The notes: generated by a model from the sequence alone, not told the origin. Numbered from the stretch's first letter, positions 16,502 to 27,110 are shown. The stretch is 64,000 nucleotides of DNA from Tsukamurella sp. PLM1 (GCF_023168325.1 NZ_AP025688.1:930001-994000); one strand, 5' to 3'. Made by a program: numbers and translations.

Positions 16502-17559
16502 ATGACCATCGAACTCGATACACCGGCGTCGACATCGAATCGTCGGGTCTCGGCGTTCCACGCGATCCCGTCGCCCGCGGAGCTGCGCGACGAGCTGCCG
16601 CTCGCGCCCCGTCTGGCCGCCCAGGTCGAGGCCGACCGGGCTGCGATCGCCGACGTGATCGCCGGACGCGACCATCGGCTGCTCGTCGTGGTCGGACCGT
16701 GCTCGGTGCACGACCCGGCCGCCGCGATCGACTACGCGCGGCGGCTCAAGCCGATCGCCGATGAGCTCGCCGATCAGTTGCTGATCGTGATGCGCGTGTA
16801 CTTCGAGAAGCCGCGCACCACCGTCGGGTGGAAGGGCCTGATCAACGATCCCGGCATGGACGAGTCGTACGACGTGCCCCGCGGCCTGCGCACCGCCCGT
16901 GAGCTGCTGCTCGACGTCCTGGAGATCGGCCTGCCCGTGGGCTGCGAGTTCCTCGAGCCGACCAGCCCGCAGTACATCGCCGACACGGTGGCCTGGGGCG
17001 CGATCGGCGCCCGCACCACCGAGTCGCAGGTGCACCGCCAGCTCGCGTCCGGGCTCTCGATGCCGATCGGCTTCAAGAACGCCACCGACGGCAACGTCTC
17101 CGTCGCGATCGACGGGGTGCAGGCCGCCGCGTCCCGGCACGTGTTCTTCGGCACCGACGACGAAGGTGCCGCCGCCGTGGTGGAGACCGTCGGCAACGAC
17201 AACTGCCACATCATCCTCCGCGGCGGCCGGGGCGGGCCGAACTTCGACTCCGCGTCCGTCGACACCGCCGTGGCCGCGCTGGAGAAGGCCGGCCTGGCTC
17301 CGTCGGTGATGGTGGACTGCTCGCACGCCAATTCAGGCAAGGACCACGTCCGGCAGGCCGAGGTCGCGCGGGAGATCGCGGCCCGCCTCGCGGCGGGGAG
17401 AAGGGGATCTCCGGCGTGATGCTCGAGTCGTTCCTCGTCGCCGGCGCGCAGCAGCCCGGCCCCGGCCCGCTGGTGTACGGCCAGTCCGTCACCGACAAGT
17501 GCATGGACTTCGGCACCACCGACTCCGTGCTGCACGACCTCGCCGTCGCGCTGCGCTGA
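16502..17559 (+). CDS. Class I 3-deoxy-7-phosphoheptulonate (DAHP) synthase, frameshifted as given
   Basis: First enzyme of the shikimate pathway, condensing PEP and erythrose 4-phosphate. From ATG 16502: VVGPCSVHD (PEP site), RVYFEKPRTTVGWKGLINDP, GARTTESQVHRQLASGL, and LRGG with VDCSHANSGKDH. This is the AroF/G/H class I type, not the class II type that serves as the main enzyme in mycobacteria. One G is missing near 17399 (GGGG for GGGGG); the true end LESFLVAGAQQ to HDLAVALR follows in the other frame. 352 residues when repaired. The upstream attenuator implies repression by aromatic amino acid sufficiency. Confidence 0.92.
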
Positions 17560-17616
17560 GGCGGGTGCCGGAACGGTCGACGCGGTTCAGGATTTCGGGT
17601 TCTGCCGGGGTACACG

Positions 17617-17632
17617 TGCGCCGGCCGGCGCA
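17617..17632. repeat. 16-bp perfect palindrome
   Basis: TGCGCCGGCCGGCGCA lies between DAHP synthase and the DinB gene. It could terminate the former, though there is no T tract; as a palindrome without a loop it could also be a protein site. Confidence 0.35.
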
Positions 17633-17691
17633 GGTGTGAACACGCTCAACCCGGAATCGTGAGCGGCGCGGCTCGCAGTAGATTCGTGGGC

Positions 17692-18225
17692 GTGGCGATC
17701 ACACCGGACACCAAGGATTGGACCTGGGTCATCGAGCGGCCGTGCCCGGCCTGCGGATTCGACCCGTCGACGGTGCGCCGCACGGACGTCGCCGACCGCA
17801 TCGCGCGATCGGCGTCGGGCTGGGACACCGCGCTGGCCCGGCCCGACGCGGCGGTGCGCCCGGACGAGAACACCTGGTCGGTCCTCGAATACGGCTGCCA
17901 CGTGCGCGATGTGCACCTGATCATGCGCGAGCGGTTGCAGCTGATGCTCACCCGCGACGGCGCCGCGTTCGCCAACTGGGACCAGGACGCGGCCGCGATC
18001 GAGAACGACTACGGTGCACAGGATCCGGAGGTGGTCGCCCAGGAACTCGCGGACGCCGCGCTGACCTTCGCGCAGGCGTACAGCATCGTCGAGGACGGCG
18101 ACTGGGGACGAACCGGGTTGCGGTCCAATGGCTCCGCGTTCACCATCGAGTCGTTCGCGGTGTACGCCCTGCACGATCTGGAACATCACCGCATCGACGT
18201 GGGAATGGAGAACACACATGGCTGA
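17692..18225 (+). CDS. DinB family protein
   Basis: 177 residues from GTG 17692 (VAITPDTKDWTWVIERPCPACGFD). A TAGATT at 17679-17684 is a fitting -10 for a leaderless start here. DinB four-helix fold with WSVLEYGCHVRDVH and a C-terminal ALHDLEHHRIDV; the conserved histidines (in CHVRDVH and HDLEHH) would bind a metal. Members are putative metal- or thiol-dependent enzymes such as mycothiol transferases. The stop overlaps the next gene by eight bases. Confidence 0.8.
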   Translation: MAITPDTKDWTWVIERPCPACGFDPSTVRRTDVADRIARSASGWDTALARPDAAVRPDENTWSVLEYGCHVRDVHLIMRERLQLMLTRDGAAFANWDQDAAAIENDYGAQDPEVVAQELADAALTFAQAYSIVEDGDWGRTGLRSNGSAFTIESFAVYALHDLEHHRIDVGMENTHG

Positions 18226-18970
18226 AGTCGCCGTCGTCACCGGAGCGAGCAGCGGGATCGGGGCGGCCACCGCCCGGCACCTGGTGCGTGCGGGCTTCGA
18301 GGTGGTGATCGGGGCCCGCCGCGTGGATCGGCTGGAGGCCCTGAAGGCCGACCTTCAGGCCCAGCATCCCGAGCGGATCGTCACCGCACTGCCGCTCGAC
18401 GTCTCCGACGTCGACTCGGTGAAGGCGTTCACCGACGCGATCGACAAGGTCGACGTGCTGGTGAACAACGCCGGCGGCGCGCTGGGCGTCGACCGCTTCG
18501 AGACCGCCGACGAGGCGGACTGGTCGCGCATGTACGACATCAACGTGCTGTCGATCCTGCGGGTCACGCAGGCGCTCCTGCCCAAGCTGCGGGCGTCCCC
18601 GGCCGCCACCGTCGTGACCATCGGCTCCGTCGCCTCGTTCGAGGCGTACGAGACCGGCGCCGGATACAACGCCGCGAAGTTCGGCGCCCGCGCCGTGACC
18701 CGCGTGCTCCGCCTCGAGCTGAAGGGCGAGCCGATCCGCGTCATAGAGATCGACCCGGGTCTGGTGGAGACCGAGTTCTCGGTGGTCCGGCTCGGCGGCG
18801 ACAGGGAAGCGGCCGACAAGATCTACGAGGGCGTCGACAACCTCACCGCCGACGACGTCGCCGACGCCGTGACCTGGGCGGTCACCCGCCCGCCGCACGT
18901 GAACATCGACCAGATCCACATCATGCCGCGAGATCAGGTCGCCGCGCGCAACGTGCACCGGCGCACCTAA
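18218..18970 (+). CDS. SDR family NADP-dependent oxidoreductase
   Basis: 250 residues from ATG 18218. Rossmann TGASSGIGAATARHL (residues 8-22), NNAGGALG near 88, and the catalytic Ser, YNAAK (Tyr-x-x-x-Lys). C-terminal NIDQIHIMPRDQVAA resembles serine/3-hydroxy acid dehydrogenases of the YdfG type. Translationally coupled to the DinB gene. Substrate not determinable here. Confidence 0.88.
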   Translation: MAEVAVVTGASSGIGAATARHLVRAGFEVVIGARRVDRLEALKADLQAQHPERIVTALPLDVSDVDSVKAFTDAIDKVDVLVNNAGGALGVDRFETADEADWSRMYDINVLSILRVTQALLPKLRASPAATVVTIGSVASFEAYETGAGYNAAKFGARAVTRVLRLELKGEPIRVIEIDPGLVETEFSVVRLGGDREAADKIYEGVDNLTADDVADAVTWAVTRPPHVNIDQIHIMPRDQVAARNVHRRT

Positions 18971-19060
18971 CGATCACCGGGATTCGAACGGTTCCGCTGC
19001 ACCGCGCCGCCTGACAGAGTTTCCTGTTCGTGTGCCCGACCGGGTGCCGGAGAGGACTCC

Positions 19061-19920
19061 ATGGCCGGAGAACCCCGCTGCTGCGGGTCAAGAACGCGGT
19101 GATCGAGCCGCTGCCCGAGGTGGTGCGGGCGTGGCTGGTGCGCCTGATCGCCCTCATCGCGTTCGTGGCGGTGTGGTGGCTCGTGAGCGGCCTGCACCTG
19201 ATCGACGAGAAGTTCCTCCCCACGCCGAGGGCGGTCTGGGACGCCGCGGTGCGCGCGAGCACCTGGCACCAGGTGGCGCCCGGCGTGCCGCGCGAGGTGC
19301 TCGGCGAGCAGAACTACTTCCTCTGGGAGCACCTCGTCGCCAGCCTGCAGCGGATCTTCGCGGGCGTCGGCGCCGCGATCGTCATCGGCCCGCTGCTCGG
19401 TTTCGCGATGGGCACGTCGAAGACGATCAACACGATCATCGAGCCATACCTGAACTTCCTGCGCGCGCTGCCGCCGCTCGGCTACATCGGGCTGCTCATC
19501 GTGTGGTTCGGCATCGGGGACACGTCGAAGATCTGGCTGCTGTTCCTCGCAGCGTTCCCGGCGATCGCCATCTCCACCGTCAACGGCGTGCAGGGCGTCA
19601 GCGTCGACCAGATCAACGCCGCCCGCGCGCTCGGCGCGAATCGGCTGCAGACCATCCGCGGCGTGATCGTCCCGGCCACGCTGCCGGAGGTCATCAACGG
19701 CATCCGCATCGCCGTCGGGTTCGCCTGGACCACGGTAGTCGCGGCCGAGCTCAACAACGGCATCCCCGGCATCGGCGGCCTCGCCTACCTCGCCGGCCAG
19801 CAGCTCAACACGCCGCTGACGATCGCCTGCATCGTGGTCATCGGCATCACCGCGCTGCTGCTCGATTCGCTCATCAAGTGGGTCGGCCTGCTGGCCGTCC
19901 CGTGGAAGGGAAAGGCATGA
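19061..19920 (+). CDS. ABC transporter permease (taurine/nitrate/sulfonate type), frameshifted as given
   Basis: Starts at ATG 19061 behind GGAGAGGA. One C appears missing in the run at 19072-19075 (MAGEP then LLRVKNAVIEPLPEVV in the next frame); the 860-bp length is one short. Six membrane segments follow, with the EAA loop near INAARALGANRLQTIRGVIVPATLPEV and the typical WTTVVAAELNNGIPGIG. This is the TauC/SsuC permease family. Its ATGA overlap with the binding protein gene shows an operon order of permease, binding protein, ATPase. Confidence 0.85.
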
Positions 19921-20972
19921 ACCGCGCCCGCCTCGCGCTCAAGGCCGCAGCGCTGGTCACCGTCGGCCTCACCCTGTCCGGGTGCATCGTCGAGTCCGGC
20001 AGGGCCGAACAGTCCCGCTCGATCGGCGGGAGCACGCCGTGCCCTGTCGAACCGGATCCGACGGTGCGCGGCACCGTCCGGATCGGCTGGCAGGAGATCC
20101 CCAACGGGGACCTGGTCGTCAAGGACACGGGCCTGCTGGGGACCTGCCTGCCGAACGTGAACGTGGTCTGGAGCAAGTTCGCCTCAGGGGGCGACGTGAT
20201 CCAGGCGTTCGGGGCGAACAGCCTCGACGTGGGCCTGCTCGGCAGCGCACCCGCCGCGAAGGCCCTGAGCGCGCCGCTGAACATCGACATGAAGGTGATC
20301 TGGATCCAGGACCGGATCGGCGCCGCCGAATCGCTGGTCGCGAAGGACCCGTCCATCAAGACGGTCGCCGATCTCAAGGACAAGCGCATCGCCGTGCCGT
20401 TCGCGTCGACCGCGCACTACAGCCTGCTCACCGCGCTCGCCAAGGCCGGCGTCACCGACGCGCAGGTGATCAACCTGGCCCCGGACGCGATCCGCGGCGC
20501 CTGGGGCGGCGGCCAGATCGACGCCACGTACATCTGGGAACCCACACTCAGCCAGCTGAAGGGCACCGTGCTCACCGACAGCGCGCAGGTCGCCGAGCAG
20601 GGCGCGCCCACCTACGATCTCGAGGGCGCGCGGGCCGATTTCGTGCGGGACAACCCGGCGTTCCTCAGGGTCTGGACCGCGGTGCAGGGCTGGGCGGCGA
20701 ATCTCATCAACACCGATCCGAACAAGGCCGCCGAGCACATCGCCGGCCAGCTGGGTGTGCCGCTCGAGCAGATCCTCACGCAGATAAAGGGGTACGCCTA
20801 CTTCGACGCGAAGACCCAGGCGGGCCCCGAGTACCTGGGCGGACAGCTGGGCGCCGACATCCGGCGGACCGCCGAGTTCCTGCTCCAGCAGGGGCAGGTC
20901 CAGGGCGTCGGGCCGGCGCAGCACTACACCGACGGGGTCTTCTCCGCGGGAACCCCGGGAGGCACGAAATGA
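19917..20972 (+). CDS. ABC transporter substrate-binding lipoprotein (TauA/SsuA-like)
   Basis: 351 residues from ATG 19917. Signal peptide with lipobox TLSGC (Cys near residue 23), then GTVRIGWQEIPNGDLVVKDTGLL and GLLGSAPAAKALSAPLNIDMKVIW, the NMT1/SsuA-like periplasmic fold. Overlaps the genes on both sides by four bases. Likely substrates are taurine, aliphatic sulfonates or nitrate; taurine-type proteins look closest, but this is inference. Confidence 0.85.
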   Translation: MNRARLALKAAALVTVGLTLSGCIVESGRAEQSRSIGGSTPCPVEPDPTVRGTVRIGWQEIPNGDLVVKDTGLLGTCLPNVNVVWSKFASGGDVIQAFGANSLDVGLLGSAPAAKALSAPLNIDMKVIWIQDRIGAAESLVAKDPSIKTVADLKDKRIAVPFASTAHYSLLTALAKAGVTDAQVINLAPDAIRGAWGGGQIDATYIWEPTLSQLKGTVLTDSAQVAEQGAPTYDLEGARADFVRDNPAFLRVWTAVQGWAANLINTDPNKAAEHIAGQLGVPLEQILTQIKGYAYFDAKTQAGPEYLGGQLGADIRRTAEFLLQQGQVQGVGPAQHYTDGVFSAGTPGGTK

Positions 20973-21754
20973 CCGGCACGGAACGCGTCGAGCTGACGGG
21001 CGTCGGCAAGACCTACGACACGGCGAGCGGGCAGACCATCGCCCTGCAGCCCACCGACCTCACCATCGAGCCGGGCGAGTTCGTGTCCATCGTCGGGCCG
21101 TCGGGGTGCGGTAAGACCACCCTGCTGCGGCTCGTCGCCGGCTTCGAGGAGCCCACCGAGGGCGTCGTCGAGGTGGGCGGGGCGAGGGTGACGGCACCGT
21201 CGGCCGACCGGGGCGTGGTCTTCCAGGCCCCCACCCTGTACCCCTGGCTGACGGTGCGCGGCAACGTCGAGTTCGGGCCCAAGGTCTCGGGCGTCGGTAA
21301 GGCCGAGCGGCGCGAGCGGGCGCAGAAGCTGCTCGATCTCGTCGGCCTCGGCGACTTCGGCGACAAGCGGCCGTACGAGCTGTCCGGCGGCATGCAACAG
21401 CGGGCGCAGATCGCGCGGGTGCTGGTCAACGATCCCGCGATCGTGCTCATGGACGAGCCGTACGGCGCGCTCGACGCGCTGACCCGCGAGCGGTTGCAGG
21501 TGGACCTGCTGAAGATCTGGCGGGAGGCGGGCAAGACCATCGTCTTCATCACCCACGCCGTGGAGGAGGCCGTCTTCCTCAGCACCCGCGTCCTGGTGAT
21601 GAGCGCCCGCCCCGGCCGCGTGGTGATCGACCGGAAGGTCGAGCTGCCGGGCGACGGTCCCGATGTCGTGCGGGATCCCGCGGTGACCGCAACGCCCGAA
21701 TTCCAGGCCCTGCGCACGGAGCTGGCCGAGGCGATCTACGCGGCGCACGGCTGA
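20969..21754 (+). CDS. ABC transporter ATP-binding protein (TauB/SsuB-like)
   Basis: 261 residues from ATG 20969. Walker A GPSGCGKTT near residues 43-51, Q-loop FQAPTLYPWLTV, signature LSGGMQQRAQIARVL, Walker B IVLMDEPYGALD and switch His in FITHAVEEAVFL. This is the nitrate/sulfonate/taurine importer class. Last gene of the three-gene importer operon. Confidence 0.9.
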   Translation: MTGTERVELTGVGKTYDTASGQTIALQPTDLTIEPGEFVSIVGPSGCGKTTLLRLVAGFEEPTEGVVEVGGARVTAPSADRGVVFQAPTLYPWLTVRGNVEFGPKVSGVGKAERRERAQKLLDLVGLGDFGDKRPYELSGGMQQRAQIARVLVNDPAIVLMDEPYGALDALTRERLQVDLLKIWREAGKTIVFITHAVEEAVFLSTRVLVMSARPGRVVIDRKVELPGDGPDVVRDPAVTATPEFQALRTELAEAIYAAHG

Positions 21755-21796
21755 ACCTCAGCAGTCCCACAGGACCCGCGGCGTAGTGTTGCCAGC

Positions 21797-22627
21797 GTGG
21801 TGAGTGTCCCCAAACTGCCCGTCTCCCTGCCCACCGGGCAGGCCCGCAAGCTCGTCGGACCCGCGTACGCGTTGTACGAGCGCAGGCTGGTCGGCGAGCT
21901 CACGGCGGCGTACCGCAACGGCGCGCAGCGTCCGCGGCACGTCGCGGTGCTCTGCGACGGCAACCGGCGGTGGGCCCGCGCGGCGGGGTTCACGGACGTG
22001 AGCCACGGCTACCGCATGGGCGCGAAGAAGATCGCGGAGATGCTGGAGTGGTGCGACGAGGCGGGCGTCGAGCTCGCCACGATCTATCTGCTGTCCACGG
22101 AGAACCTGCGGCGCGATCCCGACGAACTGTCGGCGCTGCTGGAGATCATCACGGACGTCGTCGAGGAGATCTCCGGGCCGGACAAGAACTGGTCCGTGAA
22201 GATCGTGGGCGCGATGGACCTGCTGCCGGCCGACGCGGCCCGGCGCCTCACGGCGGCCGCCGAGGGCACCGAGGGGCGCACCGGCACCCACGTGAACGTG
22301 GCGGTCGGTTACGGCGGGCGCAAGGAGATCGTGGACGCGGTGCAGTCGCTCCTGCGCGATCGTCTGGACGAGGGACTGTCCGGGCGGGAACTGGTGGACG
22401 CGGTCACCGTCGAGGGGATCGATCAGCACCTCTACACCAAAGGTCAGCCCGACCCCGACCTGGTGATCCGCACGTCGGGGGAGCAGCGACTCTCCGGGTT
22501 CCTGCTGTGGCAGAGCGCGTACAGCGAGATCTGGTTCACCGAGGCCTACTGGCCCGAGTTCCGGCGCGTCGACTTCCTGCGCGCGCTGCGCGACTACGCC
22601 GCTCGGCACCGTCGGTTCGGGGCCTGA
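21797..22627 (+). CDS. Short-chain Z-isoprenyl diphosphate synthase (Rv1086-like)
   Basis: 276 residues from GTG 21797. Cis-prenyltransferase: VLCDGNRRWA (catalytic Asp54) and HGYRMGAKKIAEML, then STENLRRD and C-terminal DLVIRTSGEQRLSGFLLWQSAYSE. Position and length match Rv1086, which makes (2Z,6E)-farnesyl diphosphate, the precursor of decaprenyl phosphate for arabinogalactan. The exact chain length is inferred from synteny. Confidence 0.88.
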   Translation: MVSVPKLPVSLPTGQARKLVGPAYALYERRLVGELTAAYRNGAQRPRHVAVLCDGNRRWARAAGFTDVSHGYRMGAKKIAEMLEWCDEAGVELATIYLLSTENLRRDPDELSALLEIITDVVEEISGPDKNWSVKIVGAMDLLPADAARRLTAAAEGTEGRTGTHVNVAVGYGGRKEIVDAVQSLLRDRLDEGLSGRELVDAVTVEGIDQHLYTKGQPDPDLVIRTSGEQRLSGFLLWQSAYSEIWFTEAYWPEFRRVDFLRALRDYAARHRRFGA

Positions 22628-22661
22628 GCGCCGCGCGGTCCCGACGGTCCGCCCCGCTCCG

Positions 22662-23585
22662 TCAGAGCTTGCGCAGCCGCACGCGGTTGATGGAGTGGTC
22701 GGAGTCCTTGCGCAGCACCAGCGTCGCGCGGGGGCGGGTGGGCAGGATGTTCTGCACCAGGTTCGGGCGGTTGATGCCGGCCCAGATGCCCTCGGCGCGA
22801 TCGCGGGCCTCGGTGTCGGAGAGGCCTGCGTAGTGGTGGAAGTGCGACAAGGGGTCCGCGAACGAGGTGGTCCGCATCGAGAGGAACCGGTCGACGTACC
22901 AGCGCTCGATGTCCTCGATCCGCGCGTCCACGTACACGGAGAAGTCGAACAGGTCCGAGACCATCAGGCGCGGCCCCGTCTGCAGCACGTTGAGCCCCTC
23001 GACGATGAGGATGTCGGGCCGGCGCACGTGGATGAACTCCCCGGGCACGATGTCGTAGAGCTGGTGCGAGTACATCGGCGCGGTCGCGTCCTCGGCGCCC
23101 GACTTCACCGCGGTCACGAAGCGCAGCAGCGCCCGCCGGTCGTACGACTCGGGGAATCCCTTGCGGTGCATGATGCCGCGCCGCTCCAGCTCGGCCGTCG
23201 GGTGCAGGAACCCGTCGGTGGTCACCAGGTCCACCCGCGGATGCGAGTCCCACCGCGCCAGCAGGGCCTGCAGCACACGCGCGGTCGTCGACTTGCCGAC
23301 CGCGACCGAACCGGCGACGCCGATGACGAACGGCACCTGCGCATCGTGCCGCTGCTCGCCGAGGAACGTCGCGGTCGCGGCGTAGAGCCGCTGCCGCGCG
23401 GCCACCTGCAGGTGGATCAGTCGCGAGACGGGGAGGTAGACCTCGGCCACCTCGGCCAGGTCGATCTGCTCGCCGAGGCCGCGCAGCGAGGACAGGTCCT
23501 CCTCGGTCAGCGAGAGTGGTGTCGACTGCCGGAGCTCGCGCCACTGCGCGCGGTCGAGCTCGATGTACGGGCTCGGTTCGCTCAC
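22662..23585 (-). CDS. coaA: Pantothenate kinase (type I)
   Basis: 307 residues from GTG 23585 ([19 protein letters not shown]). P-loop [18 protein letters not shown] near residue 92, TTDGFLHP, and [22 protein letters not shown], with the C-terminal [22 protein letters not shown] characteristic of bacterial CoaA. Catalyses the committed step of coenzyme A synthesis. Convergent with the prenyl synthase, as in Rv1086-Rv1092c. Confidence 0.95.
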   Translation of the reverse strand: MSEPSPYIELDRAQWRELRQSTPLSLTEEDLSSLRGLGEQIDLAEVAEVYLPVSRLIHLQVAARQRLYAATATFLGEQRHDAQVPFVIGVAGSVAVGKSTTARVLQALLARWDSHPRVDLVTTDGFLHPTAELERRGIMHRKGFPESYDRRALLRFVTAVKSGAEDATAPMYSHQLYDIVPGEFIHVRRPDILIVEGLNVLQTGPRLMVSDLFDFSVYVDARIEDIERWYVDRFLSMRTTSFADPLSHFHHYAGLSDTEARDRAEGIWAGINRPNLVQNILPTRPRATLVLRKDSDHSINRVRLRKL

Positions 23586-23635
23586 GCGCACACTCCGCAC
23601 CGCGCCGGGGCTGACATGTCCCTAGTCTGGCACGC

Positions 23636-24846
23636 ATGACCGAACTGAGCGTCACCGACCGCTACCTGCGCCTGGGCCTGCGCTTCGACCGCATCGAATC
23701 CGGATTCGTGGACGCGTACTTCGGTGACCCGGGGCACCGTCGGGCGGTGGAGGCGGAGGACGCCCCCGAACCGGCCCGGCTCGCCGCGCAGGCGCGTGAG
23801 CTGGCGCGCGACGTGGCGGCCGATGCGGCGCTGAGCCCGCAGCGGCGCGAGTTCCTGGCCGGTCACGTCGCGGCCCTCGAGTGCTCGGCGCGCAAGTTCG
23901 ACGGTGCGCCGATCGGCTTCGTCGACGAGGTCAAGGCGTACTTCGACGTGGACATCGCGATGGGCGATCGGGCCGAGTACGACGTGGCCCACGCCCGGCT
24001 GGACGAACTACTGCCGGGGACGGGGCCGTTGCAGCCGCGCATGCAGGCCCAGCGCGAGCGGTTCGCGGTGCCGGCCGAGCGTGTCCCGGAGGTGGTCGAC
24101 GCCCTGGCCGGTGCGCTGCGCGACGTCGTGCGCGAGCGGTATCCGCTGCCCGAGGCGGAGACCGTGGCGTTCGAGATCGAGCACGACAAGCCCTGGTCGG
24201 GCTTCAACTACTACGTCGGCGACTACCGATCGCGGGTCGCGGTCAACGGCGACCTGCCGCAGTACCTCTCGTCGCTGCCGCACCTCATCGCGCACGAGGC
24301 GTACCCCGGGCACCACACCGAGCACTGTCGCAAGGAACAGCTCCTGGTTCGTGGCGAGCAGCAGCCCGAACAGACCGTCTTCCTGGTCAACACGCCGCAG
24401 TGCCTCATGGCGGAGGGACTGGCGGACCACGCGCTGGGCGCCGCGATCGGCCCGGCTGGGGCCGCTGGGCGCAGGAGATCTACGCCGACCTCGGCCTCGC
24501 GTTCGACGGGGAACTCGCCGAGCGCATCGCGGCGGCATCGTCGGGCCTGCTCGGCGTGCGGCAGGACGCGGCCCTGCTGCTACACGATCGCGGCGCGAGC
24601 GAGGACGACGTGGCGGCGTACCTGCAGCGCTGGGGCCTGATCGCCGAGCGCAGCGCCCGGCAGTCGCTGCGGTTCGTCGGCTCGCCGCTGTGGCGCGCGT
24701 ACATCTCGACCTACGTCGAGGGATACCGGCTGCTGGGGCAGTGGCTCGACCGCGCCGAGTCCCGGCCCGCCCGGCTGGACCGGTTCGGACGCCTGCTCGA
24801 CGAGCCGCTCACCCCGTCTGCGCTGCGTCGTGAGCTCGCCGCTTAG
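23636..24846 (+). CDS. DUF885-type metallopeptidase-like protein, frameshifted as given
   Basis: Starts at ATG 23636. Largely helical, with LPHLIAHEAYPGHHTEH at about residues 213-229, a HExxxGH-type zinc motif, and a partner glutamate in MAEGLADHALG downstream. One G is missing near 24452 (CCCGGCTGG for CCCGGGCTGG); the C-terminal third continues as WAQEIYADLGLAF in the next frame. Repaired length about 403 residues, and the 1,211-bp length is one short. The family includes putative secreted or cytosolic carboxypeptidases. It ends ten bases before glyA. Confidence 0.75.
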
Positions 24847-24855
24847 GATGAGCGC

Positions 24856-26154
24856 ATGAGCGACAACAGCGTGAACACCGCGTCCCTCGCCGAACTCGAT
24901 CCCGAGGTCGCGGCCGCCATGAACGGCGAGCTGGCGCGCCAGCGGGACACGCTGGAGATGATCGCCTCGGAGAACTTCGTGCCGCGTGCCGTGCTGCAGG
25001 CCCAGGGCTCGGTGCTCACCAACAAGTACGCCGAGGGCTACCCGGGCCGCCGCTACTACGGCGGCTGCGAGTACGTCGACGTGGTCGAGGATCTGGCGCG
25101 CAGCCGCGCGAAGGAGCTGTTCGGCGCCGAGTTCGCCAATGTCCAGCCGCACGCCGGCGCGCAGGCCAATGCGGCGGTCCTGCAGGCGCTCATGGAGCCC
25201 GGCGAGACCCTGATGGGCCTGGACCTGGCGCACGGTGGCCACCTCACGCACGGCATGCGCCTGAACTTCTCGGGCAAGCTCTACGAGAACGTCTTCTACG
25301 GGGTGTCCAAGGAGGACCACCGGGTCGACATGGACGAGGTGCGCAAGATCGCCCTCGATTCCAAGCCGAAGGTCATCGTCGCCGGCTGGTCCGCGTACCC
25401 GCGGCACCTCGATTTCGCCGCGTTCCGGTCCATCGCCGACGAGGTGGGCGCCCACCTCTGGGTCGACATGGCGCACTTCGCCGGCCTCGTCGCCGCGGGC
25501 CTGCACCCGAGCCCGGTCCCGCACGCCGACGTCGTGTCGAGCACTGTGCACAAGACCCTCGGCGGCCCCCGGTCGGGCATCATCCTGGCGAAGCAGGAGT
25601 GGGCCAAGAAGCTCAACTCCGCCGTCTTCCCCGGTCAGCAGGGCGGCCCGCTCATGCACGTGATCGCAGCCAAGGCCGTCGCGCTCAAGGTCGCGGGCAC
25701 GGACGAGTTCCGCGAGAAGCAGCAGCGCACGCTCGACGGTGCCAAGATCCTCGCCGAGCGCCTGAACGGCAAGGACGTCGCCGACGCCGGCGTCACCGTG
25801 CTCACCGGCGGCACCGACGTCCACCTCGTGCTCGTCGACCTGCGCAACAGCGACCTCGACGGCCAGCAGGCCGAGGACCTCCTGCACGAGGTCGGCATCA
25901 CCGTCAACCGCAACGCCGTGCCGTTCGACCCGCGCCCGCCGATGGTCACGTCGGGTCTGCGCATCGGCACCGCCGCGCTCGCCAGCCGCGGCTTCGGTGA
26001 GAAGGAGTTCACCGAGGTCGCCGATATCATCGGCACCGCCCTCGCGCAGGGCAAGGCCGCCGATACCGCCGCGCTGCGCGCTCGCGTCTCCGCGCTCGCG
26101 CTCGAGGTTCCGCTGTACGAGGGCCTTGAGGACTGGGGCCTGCTCTCGCGCTGA
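24856..26154 (+). CDS. glyA: Serine hydroxymethyltransferase
   Basis: 432 residues from ATG 24856. [30 protein letters not shown], and [14 protein letters not shown] with PLP lysine Lys233; [22 protein letters not shown] near the C terminus. Full length. Interconverts serine and glycine with tetrahydrofolate, supplying one-carbon units. Confidence 0.97.
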   Translation: MSDNSVNTASLAELDPEVAAAMNGELARQRDTLEMIASENFVPRAVLQAQGSVLTNKYAEGYPGRRYYGGCEYVDVVEDLARSRAKELFGAEFANVQPHAGAQANAAVLQALMEPGETLMGLDLAHGGHLTHGMRLNFSGKLYENVFYGVSKEDHRVDMDEVRKIALDSKPKVIVAGWSAYPRHLDFAAFRSIADEVGAHLWVDMAHFAGLVAAGLHPSPVPHADVVSSTVHKTLGGPRSGIILAKQEWAKKLNSAVFPGQQGGPLMHVIAAKAVALKVAGTDEFREKQQRTLDGAKILAERLNGKDVADAGVTVLTGGTDVHLVLVDLRNSDLDGQQAEDLLHEVGITVNRNAVPFDPRPPMVTSGLRIGTAALASRGFGEKEFTEVADIIGTALAQGKAADTAALRARVSALALEVPLYEGLEDWGLLSR

Positions 26155-26259
26155 ACCAGGACGGGCCGGCGCACCGTCGTGGTGAACCCGGGTTCCGGGT
26201 TCGTCGCGCCCGCCACCAGGGATTTGAGTGCCGGGCGGCCGCTGCCTTACAGTGTCCCG

Positions 26260-27090
26260 GTGACTTCCAGCACTTCCGAGGACGACCTGACTCTCGCCAT
26301 CTACAAGGCGCTGCCGGACATCCGCGCCGAGTACGTCGAGGCGGGCGACCCCTGGCAGCCCCAGGACTACGTGCCGTGGGACAACGGCCGCAATTACGCC
26401 TTCCTCGGCGGCGAGGACTTCGTCCCCGAGGACGTGACGGTCGATCCCGTCGTCGCGCACGGCCTCGTGCTGGGCCTGCTGACGAAGGACCACCTGCCGT
26501 CGTTCCACCGCCTGCTGGCGCAGCACCATCTGATCGATTCGGACTGGGGCAAGTTCGTCGGTCACTGGACCGCCGAGGAGAACCGCCACGGGATCGCCCT
26601 GCGCGACCACGTCGTGGTCAGCCGCACCTTCGACGTGCAGCAGCTGGAGATGTGGCGCCTCGAGGCCGTCACCCGCGGCTACCGTCAGTACGAGGGCACC
26701 CGGGACGAGCTGCACATCGCCGAGCAGATCGCCATGGTGATCGTGCACGAGGCGCTGTCGGCCGACTACTTCGACCGCCTCGCCGACTTCGCCGAGAAGG
26801 CGGAGGGCACCCCGGACGGCCTCGTCACCACCCTGCGCAAGGTGGCCAACGACGACCGCAACCAGCAGCACTACTGGACCGAACTGCTCACCGTCGCGCT
26901 GGACGTCAACGAGGGCCACGTCAAGGACGCCCTGCTGGGCCAGGCGCGCCTCGCGTCGCCGATCGGCGCTGAGACGGCCGAGGGGCTCGACGAGTCGCGG
27001 CGCATCGTCACCGCCGCGGGCATCAGCTCGCCCGAGCGCGACCGCGAGATCCTCGACCAGCTCCTGTCGCGCTGGGGTCTCGCGCTCTAA
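26260..27090 (+). CDS. Acyl-ACP desaturase-like protein (DesA2 type) with altered di-iron ligands
   Basis: 276 residues from GTG 26260. WDNGRNYAFLGGEDFVPED and WTAEENRHGIALRDHVVVSR place it in the soluble acyl-ACP desaturase family, at the position of M. tuberculosis desA2 between glyA and phoH2. The first ExxH (Glu107/His110) is present. However, the helix-1 glutamate is Lys76 (LLTKDHLPSF), and the second ExxH appears as DxxQ (Asp199/Gln202 in NDDRNQQHYW). A normal oxygen-activating di-iron site seems unlikely. No frame break is visible here. Confidence 0.82.
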   Translation: MTSSTSEDDLTLAIYKALPDIRAEYVEAGDPWQPQDYVPWDNGRNYAFLGGEDFVPEDVTVDPVVAHGLVLGLLTKDHLPSFHRLLAQHHLIDSDWGKFVGHWTAEENRHGIALRDHVVVSRTFDVQQLEMWRLEAVTRGYRQYEGTRDELHIAEQIAMVIVHEALSADYFDRLADFAEKAEGTPDGLVTTLRKVANDDRNQQHYWTELLTVALDVNEGHVKDALLGQARLASPIGAETAEGLDESRRIVTAAGISSPERDREILDQLLSRWGLAL

Positions 27091-27110
27091 GTCGTCACGC
27101 ACTGTTAACG

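Noticed and set aside
19014-19027. ACAG-N6-CTGT dyad before the ABC importer as a possible sulfur regulator site
   Set aside because: Four-base arms are too short to stand out from chance.
18977-19030. tRNA T-arm-like string GGGATTCGAAC
   Set aside because: No acceptor, D or anticodon stems can be built around it on either strand.
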